NCBI GenBank assembly: GCA_913054415.1
Contig: CAJXII010000074.1
Coordinates: forward strand, 1-7,850
Direction: 5' to 3'
From: an uncultured Arcobacter sp.
GTDB taxonomy: Bacteria > Campylobacterota > Campylobacteria > Campylobacterales > Arcobacteraceae
Length of the DNA stretch: 7,850 bases
In this document: piece after piece, positions 1-6,942 of the stretch
Layout of the letters: each line of letters starts with the position of its first letter
Numbering within the stretch: the stretch's first letter is position 1
Position numbers and translations under genes: made by a program
Notes under the pieces: generated by a model
What the model was told of the DNA's origin: nothing
Database searches by the model: none
Seen by the model: the letters and a program-made list of their open reading frames with translations, nothing else

Positions 1-630
1 ATTTCTTTAGATATCCCGGCAGAGAAAATACAAGATATAGTGAGCCAGGCGGACAAAGGTGAGAAAGGTATCAGCCTTGATGGTCTCATCGAAAAGCTTC
101 AAGCCCTTCAAAAAGAATCTTTTTATACTGGGAGCCATTATAAAACAAGGCCGGGCAATGATAATTTCAGGCTGGTGTTTAAACACTTGAACCTTGAGTC
201 GGAAGATTCCAAAACATCATCACTTAGTCTGGATGAATTGATCGGTTCTCTTGAAAAGCTGCGCAAAAAGGTATCGCAGCAGTCCCCTGGTGAAGCCTTA
301 ACTGATAATAAAAAAGATCAGGGTTCTGGTGAAAAACCTCTTGACCTTTTTAATGCCCTGTTCAGGGGTTTAAAAATAGAGAATAAGCCATCAGATATAC
401 AGATGGTTGAATTTTCCTATGGGCAGATAAAAGATCAATTTGAAACTGAATTGCTTGTGCCGGGCAATGAGAAAACCAATAAAAAGGGTCTGTTTTCGCT
501 CAAAAATACTTCCCAGGCTGCAAGCGATACAAATTTAAAAAATGGGTTTAAAGGAATTCAGTCCCTTCTGGCCGGGAAAGAAACCGGTGATTTTGACCCA
601 AAGAACCCGGTAAAAGAAAATAAAGATTAG
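1..630 (+). CDS. Partial hydrophilic repeat protein, possibly the N-terminal part of a FliK-like hook-length protein from another organism
   Basis: The frame is open from base 1 to TAG at 628-630 (209 residues), so the true start lies upstream; the GTG at 40 is an internal valine codon with no clear ribosome binding site. The product is soluble, rich in Lys, Asp, Ser and Gly, with no membrane segment. It contains a two-fold repeat. ISLDGLIEKLQALQKES (codons 23-39) and LSLDELIGSLEKLRKKV (75-91) are related, and each is followed by a similar block (DNFRLVFKHLNLE, then KPLDLFNALFRGLKIE). Such linker-like repeats fit the N-terminal half of FliK proteins from Desulfobacterales, but the Flg_hook domain that would prove it is absent, so this is inference. 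G+C is far higher than in the rest of the window. The last few codons (from about 611) coincide with the composition break, so the stop is probably not the gene's own. Confidence 0.55.
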   Translation: MSLDIPAEKIQDIVSQADKGEKGISLDGLIEKLQALQKESFYTGSHYKTRPGNDNFRLVFKHLNLESEDSKTSSLSLDELIGSLEKLRKKVSQQSPGEALTDNKKDQGSGEKPLDLFNALFRGLKIENKPSDIQMVEFSYGQIKDQFETELLVPGNEKTNKKGLFSLKNTSQAASDTNLKNGFKGIQSLLAGKETGDFDPKNPVKENKD

Positions 631-2197
631 CATATAGAAAAAACTGATCCATACTAGCAATACTATTTAATCTACCATAAACAATAAATCTATATAAAAA
701 CTCTTTTCTTTTTATTAGTTCATTATCTAACATATCAATCTTTTGAGTATATCTATAAGCATCATCTATATTATTTAACTCTAAAGCTACTTGCTCTAAA
801 TAAAAATATACTCTTGCATCTCTTGATTGAAGTAAACTATTTTTAACAATATCATAAGCCTTAAGTGTTGGTGTTTCTATCATACAATCAAAAAACTTAT
901 CACGATTAAGTTTATCTTTTATCAACTCTATTAAAGACTCTTTATTGATTGTATCTATAATTCCAGCTAATTTACTACATTTACCACTATTCAAATAGTA
1001 TTTAATCATATTTGCATTTATCATATCCAAAACACTTTGAATATTTTTAAATCCAAATCTTTGACAAGTGGTATCTGATATTTTGAGATATATTTTTTTT
1101 AGTTTCTTAATCTCTTTATAATCTCTTCTTTTAGCAGAATTAAGTAGCTCTTGCAATAAAACTTTTTGCTCCATAGATTCAGATGATGGATATGTATTTG
1201 CAATCTGTGCTGGTTCTATCTCACCTTCTCTCATAAGTATCTCATCCATATTCATTCTTGCTTGTTTATAATATGGTGTTTTATGTTTTTGCACTATAAG
1301 ATCACGATAGATATCTTTTGCTTTTTTTAAAGTATTAAGATTTTGACCAGCTATTTGCATATATATATTTGCTAACTTAAACTTAAATCTATTAACACTA
1401 GCAGGTTTTGTAGCATTTTCTATTAACTTATTTAATATCTTTATAGCAAATTCAGGCATATTTGCTTTTAATAATTTATCTATTTTTCTCATAGCTTTAA
1501 AACTATCATTTGCATAATATTGAATATTTTTATTTAGCACTTTATCTACTAAATCATATGCTTTATCTCTTTGTTTATTTAACATATAAGCATCAAATAG
1601 AACATCTGCCACAACTGTAGCGACCTCCATATTATTTGTTTGCACTAAAATCTTATATAAAATCCTTATAGCTGCACGATACTCTTTTTTATGCATATAT
1701 ATTTTTGCTAACTCTATTTTCCCATAAGCTTTAGATAATGGATCATCAAACACTTTATCTATAATTACAGCATAATATTTTGCATCATCCACTTTATTGA
1801 TTTTTAGATACAGTTGAGTTAACAACTCATAAGCTTGAAGTAGATCATCTCTGTTTATTTCAGATCTATTGATACTTTTGGTTAATAAAGATATAGCTTT
1901 TTTTATAAACTTAACACTACCTCTTTTATATAAAATATCAGCATATAACACTATAGATCTTGATTTTAATAGTTGAACTTTATTTTTATCTCTAAATTGA
2001 ACAATCTTATTATAAGCAAGTTCTAATTGACCCTCTTTTACTAACTGTTTAATATTTTCTAGCTTATAATTTGCAGATAAAATTTGTTTCTTTTTAAACT
2101 GCGAAATTTGATCTTTATCTTGATCTATAAAACTAAAATAAAAATCTTTCGCATATATAGAGCTTACTAATACAATACATAATAATATTTTATTCAC
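548..2197 (-). CDS. Secreted TPR-repeat protein, PflA-like flagellar motor accessory protein, C-terminus replaced at junction
   Basis: The start is GTG at 2197, preceded by AAGGGAA (2203-2209), which overlaps the flhB stop. Residues 1-16 form a signal peptide (MNKILLCIVLVSSIYA, then KD), placing the product in the periplasm. The rest is helical, with degenerate tetratricopeptide pairs such as AYELLTQLYLKINKVDDAKYYA and AIRILYKILVQTNNMEVA, and a late region with two cysteines in the CSKLAG and FFDCMIE segments. A signal peptide plus TPR protein at the end of a flagellar operon in this kind of genome suggests PflA, a periplasmic scaffold of the Campylobacterota motor needed for rotation rather than assembly; this is inference from architecture and context. 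Native sequence ends near residue 527 (ANLYF). The last 22 residues (LLPGSLGQNH...) are encoded by the antisense strand of the foreign left-hand segment. The true C-terminal part is missing; campylobacterial PflA is considerably longer. Confidence 0.72.
   Translation of the reverse strand: MNKILLCIVLVSSIYAKDFYFSFIDQDKDQISQFKKKQILSANYKLENIKQLVKEGQLELAYNKIVQFRDKNKVQLLKSRSIVLYADILYKRGSVKFIKKAISLLTKSINRSEINRDDLLQAYELLTQLYLKINKVDDAKYYAVIIDKVFDDPLSKAYGKIELAKIYMHKKEYRAAIRILYKILVQTNNMEVATVVADVLFDAYMLNKQRDKAYDLVDKVLNKNIQYYANDSFKAMRKIDKLLKANMPEFAIKILNKLIENATKPASVNRFKFKLANIYMQIAGQNLNTLKKAKDIYRDLIVQKHKTPYYKQARMNMDEILMREGEIEPAQIANTYPSSESMEQKVLLQELLNSAKRRDYKEIKKLKKIYLKISDTTCQRFGFKNIQSVLDMINANMIKYYLNSGKCSKLAGIIDTINKESLIELIKDKLNRDKFFDCMIETPTLKAYDIVKNSLLQSRDARVYFYLEQVALELNNIDDAYRYTQKIDMLDNELIKRKEFLYRFIVYGRLNSIASMDQFFLYANLYFLLPGSLGQNHRFLSRPEGTEFL
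611..630. other. Composition break and probable chimeric junction
   Basis: G+C falls abruptly from about 40-50% on the left to about 17-25% on the right. The left-hand plus-strand gene hits a stop at 628-630, right after the change. The right-hand minus-strand TPR gene runs through the change and continues for 22 codons in the antisense frame of the left gene before stopping at 548. Two unrelated genes losing their 3' ends at one A-rich spot (taaaagaaaataaaga, 611-626) is what a misassembly or an illegitimate recombination at short microhomology produces. No inverted repeats, target-site duplication, tRNA or integrase is seen here. Confidence 0.75.
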
Positions 2198-2207
2198 TTA
2201 TTTTCCC

Positions 2208-3260
2208 TTATAGATGTTTATTTTTTAATTTATACACATAACTAAAAATATCTGCAATAACTTTATAAAACTCTTCTGGTATCTCATCCCCAACTTCTAA
2301 CTGATCATGTAAGGCTCTTGCTAAAGATGGATCTTCTACTATTGTAATATCATTCTCTTTTGCAATAGTTTTGATCCTTAATGCCATATAATCTATCCCT
2401 TTTCCTATAATTTTAGGAGCATTTGATTTACCCTGCTCATATTGTAATGCAACAGCATAATGTGTAGGATTTGTGATCACTACATCAGCTTTTGATACAT
2501 CATTTAACATTCTTTGTCTAGCCATTTTCATCTGTATTTGACGAATCCTACCTTTTATCTCAGGGTTTCCTTCAATATTTTTAAACTCATCTTTAATCTC
2601 TTGTTTACTCATCTTTAGAGATTTGATATAGTAGTATTTCGTAAAATAAAAATCTATTATAGCAAAAATGATTATAATTAACAAAATAGCTGCTAAAAAA
2701 TATCCTATTAATTTAGCAATTATATCTAAAGAAGCCCCAATACTCATATCCATCATAGATATAAAATCATTTGCACTTATTGAGATAATTACAACCATCA
2801 CTGCAAAAATGAGTAATAATTTTAGTATAAGTTTTAAAGCCTCTAACCCTTTTTTTAAACTAAAAATATTTTTAAGCCCAGATATTGGATTTATTTTAGA
2901 TAATTCAAATTTTAAAGGGACAAATATAAATCCAAACTGCATCACATTAAATGCAAATGCTAAGATTAAAACCAAAGCAAAAATAGGAAAAAGTGCTTTT
3001 AAAAGCATAAATATTACTGTATAAGATAAACTAAAATATATAGATGGATCGATATCTTTACCAATAAAACTAAAAATATACAACATCATCTCTTTTAGAT
3101 CTTTAAATAATGGTGTTGAAAAAAATAGAAGATAAATAGATGTAAAAAATAGTATCGCAGCACCTGGAACTTCAGCAGATTTACCTACATTTCCATCATT
3201 TCTAGCATCCTCTAGTTTTTTGGAGGTGGGATCTTCGGTCTTCTCTTCTTCATCAGCCAT
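2208..3260 (-). CDS. flhB: FlhB, flagellar type III export gate and substrate-specificity switch
   Basis: FlhB is an inner-membrane component of the flagellar export apparatus. Its cytoplasmic domain cleaves itself at NPTH and switches export from rod/hook to filament proteins when FliK signals hook completion. The 350-residue length is typical. The N-terminus has the family's charged KTEDPTSKKLEDARNDG segment (residues 7-23). Four hydrophobic regions lie at about 34-50, 76-105, 142-163 and 183-205, followed by the helical linker and the cleavage motif NPTH at 264-267 within VVITNPTHYAVAL. The C-terminal domain ends with EDPSLARALHDQLEVGDEIP (309-328). The ATG at 3260 comes 11 bases after the fliR stop with only a weak GAG upstream, so coupling to fliR translation is likely. 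The downstream TPR gene starts within about 10 bases. All key residues are present, so the gene looks intact. Confidence 0.97.
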   Translation of the reverse strand: MADEEEKTEDPTSKKLEDARNDGNVGKSAEVPGAAILFFTSIYLLFFSTPLFKDLKEMMLYIFSFIGKDIDPSIYFSLSYTVIFMLLKALFPIFALVLILAFAFNVMQFGFIFVPLKFELSKINPISGLKNIFSLKKGLEALKLILKLLLIFAVMVVIISISANDFISMMDMSIGASLDIIAKLIGYFLAAILLIIIIFAIIDFYFTKYYYIKSLKMSKQEIKDEFKNIEGNPEIKGRIRQIQMKMARQRMLNDVSKADVVITNPTHYAVALQYEQGKSNAPKIIGKGIDYMALRIKTIAKENDITIVEDPSLARALHDQLEVGDEIPEEFYKVIADIFSYVYKLKNKHL

Positions 3261-3271
3261 AGCTATCTCAT

Positions 3272-4024
3272 TTAACTAAATTTATTTATAAAATATGATG
3301 TAAAAAGATCAGCAAAAGTAGATAATCCTAACATCATAAATAAAAATATCAAAGTAAATTTAATCTGAAAAGTTACTATAAAAGGTGAAAATGATGGCAT
3401 AGATTTTGTTCCATATCCATAATAAACATCCATAATAAATCCAATAAAAAACAAAGGAAAAGCAAATGAAAAAGCAAAAGCAAACATATTTGTTATCTCT
3501 TTTGTAATCATAGCTATCCCATTGTATGAAAATATATCAAATGTCCCTAAAGATATCATCCCAAAACTATGATACAACATAGTAATCGTTACCTCATACA
3601 TACCTGTTTCAAAATACATCACTAAAACAATCATATATAAAAATCTACTGACGATTCCTTGTTGTGTTCCTGTTGTTGGATCAAACATATTTGCCATAGA
3701 TAAAGTAGTAGCATAACCTATAAGATCTCCTATAATCTGTATAGCAGAATATATAATTTGCACCAAAAATGACCCTACAAGTCCAATAGTAATCTCACTC
3801 ACTAGAGCACCTATGAAATTAGATGGATCTAAAATACTACTATTATAATCAACCAAAGGGAATAAAAAAATAGAAAAATAAAATGACAATGCTGCTCTTA
3901 AAGTTGGATTTACAGATTTATGTCCAAAGATTGGCATAAAAGCCATAAATGCTAAAACTCTAGCAAAAAGTAATAAAAAAGCTAAAACTGTATTTTGATC
4001 AATTAAAGATATTAAAGCTTGCAT
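3272..4024 (-). CDS. fliR: FliR, flagellar type III export gate membrane protein
   Basis: FliR is a polytopic protein that, with FliP and FliQ, builds the export gate inside the MS ring. The 250-residue product is strongly hydrophobic, with segments at about 14-33, 43-58, 72-95, 126-150, 178-200 and 221-245. Family signatures are FGHKSVNPTLRAAL (33-46), a conserved glycine-rich helix EITIGLVGSFLVQ (77-89), the polar loop MFDPTTGTQQGIVSRFLY (113-130) and the late GTKSMPSFSPF loop (205-215). The ATG at 4024 lies 2 bases after the fliK stop, which overlaps an in-frame ATG codon. No convincing ribosome binding site precedes it, so translation is probably coupled to fliK. Its position directly before flhB is common, and fused FliR-FlhB proteins are known in some bacteria; here they are separate, 11 bases apart. 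Confidence 0.96.
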   Translation of the reverse strand: MQALISLIDQNTVLAFLLLFARVLAFMAFMPIFGHKSVNPTLRAALSFYFSIFLFPLVDYNSSILDPSNFIGALVSEITIGLVGSFLVQIIYSAIQIIGDLIGYATTLSMANMFDPTTGTQQGIVSRFLYMIVLVMYFETGMYEVTITMLYHSFGMISLGTFDIFSYNGIAMITKEITNMFAFAFSFAFPLFFIGFIMDVYYGYGTKSMPSFSPFIVTFQIKFTLIFLFMMLGLSTFADLFTSYFINKFS

Positions 4025-4026
4025 TT

Positions 4027-6114
4027 TTACATATAATCATTTGATGCTGTATCTACTTCAACCTCATCTGCAATCGCTTGATTATTAGAAACAATATCAA
4101 CATCTTGTATCTCAGATTCATATTGTTGTCTTGCTTGTTCAAATGATTGATTTGATGAATCAGATTGCATTCCAAAATTCAAAGATATATTAGTTGAACT
4201 ATTATTTGTATTAAAAGTTCTATTTAAAGCATTTTGTAAAGCACTTTTATTATCATTAAAAGCATCAAGAGTATTACTATTTGACATATTCATAGATATA
4301 TCCAAACTTTTAGAAGATTTATTGCTTTTCATCACAACAGAGATACTACCTAAATTTGCTGGATTTAGATCCATCTTAAATGATGTAACAGGTGGTTTAT
4401 AGTTTAGATACATATTTCTAGCTATTTCAGACATAAACTGACCTGCTTGTTGTCTAGCACCTATTATTTTTGCTTGTAAAGCTTTAACTGCATTATTTGG
4501 AACAACTACCTCTATAATTTTATCTTCTATTTTTGCTTTGGTTGCTTTATCTGGCAAACTATTACTATCTACATCATCTTTGAGTGTTATATCTTGTAAA
4601 ATATTATTTTGCTCTGCCATATCTTTAGGTAAGATTTTACCTATTGAGTTATTCTGTTTTATATTATTTATTTTTTGATCCACTTTATTTGAAGTATTAT
4701 TTAGATTTAGATGACTCAAACTTTTTGTAGATAGATTTTTAGTTGTATCAAGTGTTGATTTATGTGCTATTTTATCATCTTGTTTAACCTCATCAATAGT
4801 TATATCTTCTAAATTTAGATCAAGTTTATTAGCACTTTCTTTAATGCTTTGCACAGTTTGTTTTGAAAGTTCATCTTTACTATCTTTGACAATTTTTAAT
4901 TCAGTGATATTTTTTGATACTCTTTGTTCACTTAAAACTATAGAGGCATTAAAACTCTCTTTTGTTGTTATAGTTGTTTGCTTATGTGTTGTAACTTTTT
5001 TGTTAGTTGATTTACTTTTAGTATCTATTTGAGTTATAGTTTTAGTAGTAGTTTGTGTTGATTTAGTTGATTTAGTTGATTTAGTTGATTTATTTGATAC
5101 TTCATTCTTACTAGAAGTAGTATTTTGCACTATAATTTTATCTATTAAAGATAATGACTCAAGATTTTTACCATCTATATTTGAATTTGATATATTATCG
5201 TGAGCTGTTTTTTTTGTTTTTTTATCCTCTTTAGATTTGTTAGATTTAATAGTATTGCTTATATCTTCTATCTCTTCTAATTTTACTTCATCTGATGATT
5301 TAATCTCTTTAGTAGCTACTTGAGGTGTTATTTTTTTATCTTGGTTAGTTATTTGTGGCTTTGATAATTTCTCTTTAGTTTTGTTTATTTTAGTATCTTT
5401 AGAGATATTATTTGCTTCTTGCTTTTGTGATTTTTCATCTAACTTTTTACCACTAGATATAATATCTGTATTAATAATCTCTTTTTTAGAGTTATCTTTT
5501 GGATTTTCTATTTTTATCTCTTGTTTAGCTTTAATATTACTTTTTATATCTTTTGGATTTTCTATCTTTATCTCTTGTTTAACTTTATCTTCGATTTTAA
5601 GTTTATTAGGACTAGATATATCCTTTTTATCTTGTTTAATTTCAATTTTATTAGATATATCTTTTTTAGAATCATTTACTATTACTATCTCTTTTGTTTT
5701 GACCTCTTGTTTAGTTTTATCTTTTATTTCAGTTTGATTTTTTTTAATAGTTTGTTTAGCATCTATTACTAACTTATCCAACAAAGATATATTTGATTTG
5801 GTTAGCTTTGAGTCTATCTCTTTTTTAGTTTGTTTGATTGGATCTTGTATTGTATCTTTTTGTAAATTTTTAGTATCTTTGTTTATCTGTATTTTAGTGC
5901 TATTTTTTAAAGCACCTTGTATTGTTTTAGTTTGTTTTGTTTTATTTTCATCTGTAGATGTTGATTTAACCATCATATCAAATAAAGATGGTTTTGATTT
6001 AGTATCTTTAGAGTTTAATGATTTAACACTATTAGTTTTTGAAGATGAACTTTTTGACCCATCTGTTTTAGTTGTTTTTGCACTTTTTGCTAAATTAGTC
6101 AAATCTACAGACAT
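4027..6114 (-). CDS. fliK: FliK, flagellar hook-length control protein with long low-complexity ruler region
   Basis: FliK is exported during hook growth, acts as a molecular ruler, and triggers the FlhB specificity switch through its C-terminal domain. The 695-residue product has a very long Lys/Ser/Thr/Asp/Ile-rich disordered region (about 1-530). This is followed by a Flg_hook-type domain (about 574-650) with the hallmark FKMDLNPANLGSISVVMK (579-596), a hydrophobic strand LDISMNMSN and the helix DAFNDNKSALQNALNRTF. The final ~45 residues are Gln/Asp-rich. Repeats occur in the linker: KQEIKIENPKD twice with 18-residue spacing, and a run of STK triplets. FliK proteins are often 400-650 residues, so this one is long. 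The ATG at 6114 is preceded by AAGGTGAT, a good ribosome binding site. The gene is 17 bases after flgC and 2 bases before fliR. The linker is poorly conserved in the family; the C-terminal domain carries the identification. Confidence 0.92.
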   Translation of the reverse strand: MSVDLTNLAKSAKTTKTDGSKSSSSKTNSVKSLNSKDTKSKPSLFDMMVKSTSTDENKTKQTKTIQGALKNSTKIQINKDTKNLQKDTIQDPIKQTKKEIDSKLTKSNISLLDKLVIDAKQTIKKNQTEIKDKTKQEVKTKEIVIVNDSKKDISNKIEIKQDKKDISSPNKLKIEDKVKQEIKIENPKDIKSNIKAKQEIKIENPKDNSKKEIINTDIISSGKKLDEKSQKQEANNISKDTKINKTKEKLSKPQITNQDKKITPQVATKEIKSSDEVKLEEIEDISNTIKSNKSKEDKKTKKTAHDNISNSNIDGKNLESLSLIDKIIVQNTTSSKNEVSNKSTKSTKSTKSTQTTTKTITQIDTKSKSTNKKVTTHKQTTITTKESFNASIVLSEQRVSKNITELKIVKDSKDELSKQTVQSIKESANKLDLNLEDITIDEVKQDDKIAHKSTLDTTKNLSTKSLSHLNLNNTSNKVDQKINNIKQNNSIGKILPKDMAEQNNILQDITLKDDVDSNSLPDKATKAKIEDKIIEVVVPNNAVKALQAKIIGARQQAGQFMSEIARNMYLNYKPPVTSFKMDLNPANLGSISVVMKSNKSSKSLDISMNMSNSNTLDAFNDNKSALQNALNRTFNTNNSSTNISLNFGMQSDSSNQSFEQARQQYESEIQDVDIVSNNQAIADEVEVDTASNDYM
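5058..5099 (-). repeat. Nine-base tandem repeat in fliK (Ser-Thr-Lys triplets)
   Basis: The plus strand reads ttgatttag three times perfectly (5058-5084), then ttgatttat (5085-5093) and a partial copy. On the coding strand this gives a run of Ser-Thr-Lys triplets in the FliK linker. The unit is a multiple of three, so copy-number change would lengthen or shorten the linker without breaking the frame. Confidence 0.85.
5494..5581 (-). repeat. Direct repeat in fliK, two 34-base copies 54 bases apart
   Basis: Copies at 5494-5527 and 5548-5581 differ at one base. They encode the twice-used peptide KQEIKIENPKD with an 18-residue period in the FliK linker. The near identity at DNA level, in a region that otherwise drifts, suggests a recent in-frame duplication. 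Confidence 0.85.
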
Positions 6115-6131
6115 TTTATCACCTTTTTATA

Positions 6132-6617
6132 TTACGATTTAATAATATCTAATGTTTTCGTATCCATCGTTTTTTGAGTCTGAAAAGAAGATACATTTGC
6201 TTCGTATGATCTCATAGCTTCTATTAGATCAACCATCTCTATTACAGGATTTATATTTGGATATGCTACATAACCATCTTTATTTGCATCTGGATGATTT
6301 GGCTCATATTTCATAATAGGCTTATCTTTACTATCAACTATAGCTTGAACATTTACACCTGTAAGTAATGCTTGATTTGCTATACCATTAGATGAACCAT
6401 CTTTAGAATCCACAGATTTTGTAAAATCAATATTATCTTGATTTTGTGCTTGTAGTAAAACATCTTCAAAAATTACATTTTTCTTTTTATAAGGACTACC
6501 ATCTGTAGTATGTGTAGTTTGAGCATTTGCTATATTTTCACTTACAACATTTATCCTTGTTCTTTGAGCTGACATCCCTGATGTTGCTACATTATATCCA
6601 TCAAAAAAACCCATCAT
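6132..6617 (-). CDS. flgC: FlgC, flagellar proximal rod protein
   Basis: FlgC is one of the proximal rod subunits (with FlgB and FlgF) in the periplasmic drive shaft, exported by the flagellar type III system without a cleaved signal. The 161-residue product carries the N-terminal rod/hook signature SGMSAQRTRINVVSENIANA (13-32) and the C-terminal rod motif, YEPNHPDANKDGYVAYPNIN (105-124) followed by MVDLIEAMRSYEANV (128-142). The first two codons are both ATG. Ribosome binding site TAGGAG (6621-6626) sits 3 bases before the first and 6 before the second, so the second ATG (6612-6614, giving MGFFDGYNVATSG) is probably used. That site overlaps the fliE stop, suggesting coupled translation. The usual partner flgB is not adjacent; fliE precedes flgC here instead of following it. 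Confidence 0.97.
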   Translation of the reverse strand: MMGFFDGYNVATSGMSAQRTRINVVSENIANAQTTHTTDGSPYKKKNVIFEDVLLQAQNQDNIDFTKSVDSKDGSSNGIANQALLTGVNVQAIVDSKDKPIMKYEPNHPDANKDGYVAYPNINPVIEMVDLIEAMRSYEANVSSFQTQKTMDTKTLDIIKS

Positions 6618-6620
6618 CTA

Positions 6621-6626
6621 CTCCTA
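6621..6626 (-). promoter_or_regulatory. Ribosome binding site of flgC overlapping the fliE stop
   Basis: The coding strand reads TAGGAG, whose TAG is the fliE stop codon. Spacing favours the second of the two consecutive ATG codons as the flgC start (6 bases rather than 3). Confidence 0.65.
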
Positions 6627-6929
6627 AACTTGCATAGCCATTATTTGTTTATATGCACCTAAAGCTTTGTTTTTTACTTCTAGTCCCAATTTCAAACTCA
6701 ATTCTGCTTCTTGAATTTGTTGCACTGCTTGTTGTAGATTTTCAACTTTACCTGTTGCTATATCCTCCATAGCATCATAAGCCTGAACTTGCTGTGTATT
6801 TACATCAATCATAGCATCTTTTAAAACATCTGAAAATGAACTACCAGATACTTTAGATGTCTCATTTGATTTTTCACTACCTAAACTACCTATTGAACCT
6901 ACTGAACTTAATACTTCACCTATATTCAT
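6624..6929 (-). CDS. fliE: FliE, flagellar MS ring-rod junction protein
   Basis: FliE is the small adaptor joining the FliF MS ring to the rod, and an early export substrate. The 101-residue length fits the family. The first ~30 residues are Ser/Gly-rich, followed by SFSDVLKDAMIDVNTQQVQA (31-50) and the conserved helical C-terminus, where AELSLKLGLEVKNKALGAYK (75-94) leads into QIMAMQV at the end. The ATG at 6929 is preceded at 5 bases by GAGGAGGT (6935-6942), the strongest ribosome binding site in the window; it begins inside the stop codon of the upstream 111-aa gene. In many bacteria the order is flgB-flgC-fliE; here fliE comes first and flgB is missing from the neighbourhood. Confidence 0.97.
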   Translation of the reverse strand: MNIGEVLSSVGSIGSLGSEKSNETSKVSGSSFSDVLKDAMIDVNTQQVQAYDAMEDIATGKVENLQQAVQQIQEAELSLKLGLEVKNKALGAYKQIMAMQV

Positions 6930-6934
6930 AACTT

Positions 6935-6942
6935 ACCTCCTC
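6935..6942 (-). promoter_or_regulatory. Strong ribosome binding site of fliE
   Basis: The coding strand reads GAGGAGGT, a near-perfect complement to the 3' end of 16S rRNA, 5 bases before the fliE ATG. Its first G is the last base of the upstream gene's TAG stop. It is clearly stronger than the sites before fliR and flhB. Confidence 0.8.

Noticed and set aside
82..108. EF-hand-like calcium loop (ADKGEKGISLDGL)
   Set aside because: Only some ligand positions fit, the related second copy lacks the acidic loop, and the pattern is better explained by the protein's own helical repeat.
611..630. Mobile element or prophage attachment site at the composition break
   Set aside because: No tRNA, integrase, inverted repeat or duplicated target is seen beside it, and the left-hand side carries no mobile-element gene.
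548..640. A natural convergent overlap of two genes
   Set aside because: The overlap coincides exactly with a base-composition change, and neither gene end looks native.
2140..2197. Lipoprotein signal for the TPR protein because of Cys7
   Set aside because: The Cys lies early within the hydrophobic stretch, not at its end in a lipobox; an Ala-Lys cleavage after residue 16 fits an ordinary signal peptide.
5058..5099. Phase-variable repeat switching fliK on and off
   Set aside because: The 9-base unit keeps the frame whatever the copy number, so it cannot act as an on/off switch.
5381..6142. Plus-strand open frames rich in Phe, Ile, Leu and Ser opposite fliK
   Set aside because: They are antisense shadows of the Lys/Asp/Ser-rich fliK linker, with no ribosome binding site or family resemblance; the same holds for frames at 2668-3024 and 4844-5032.
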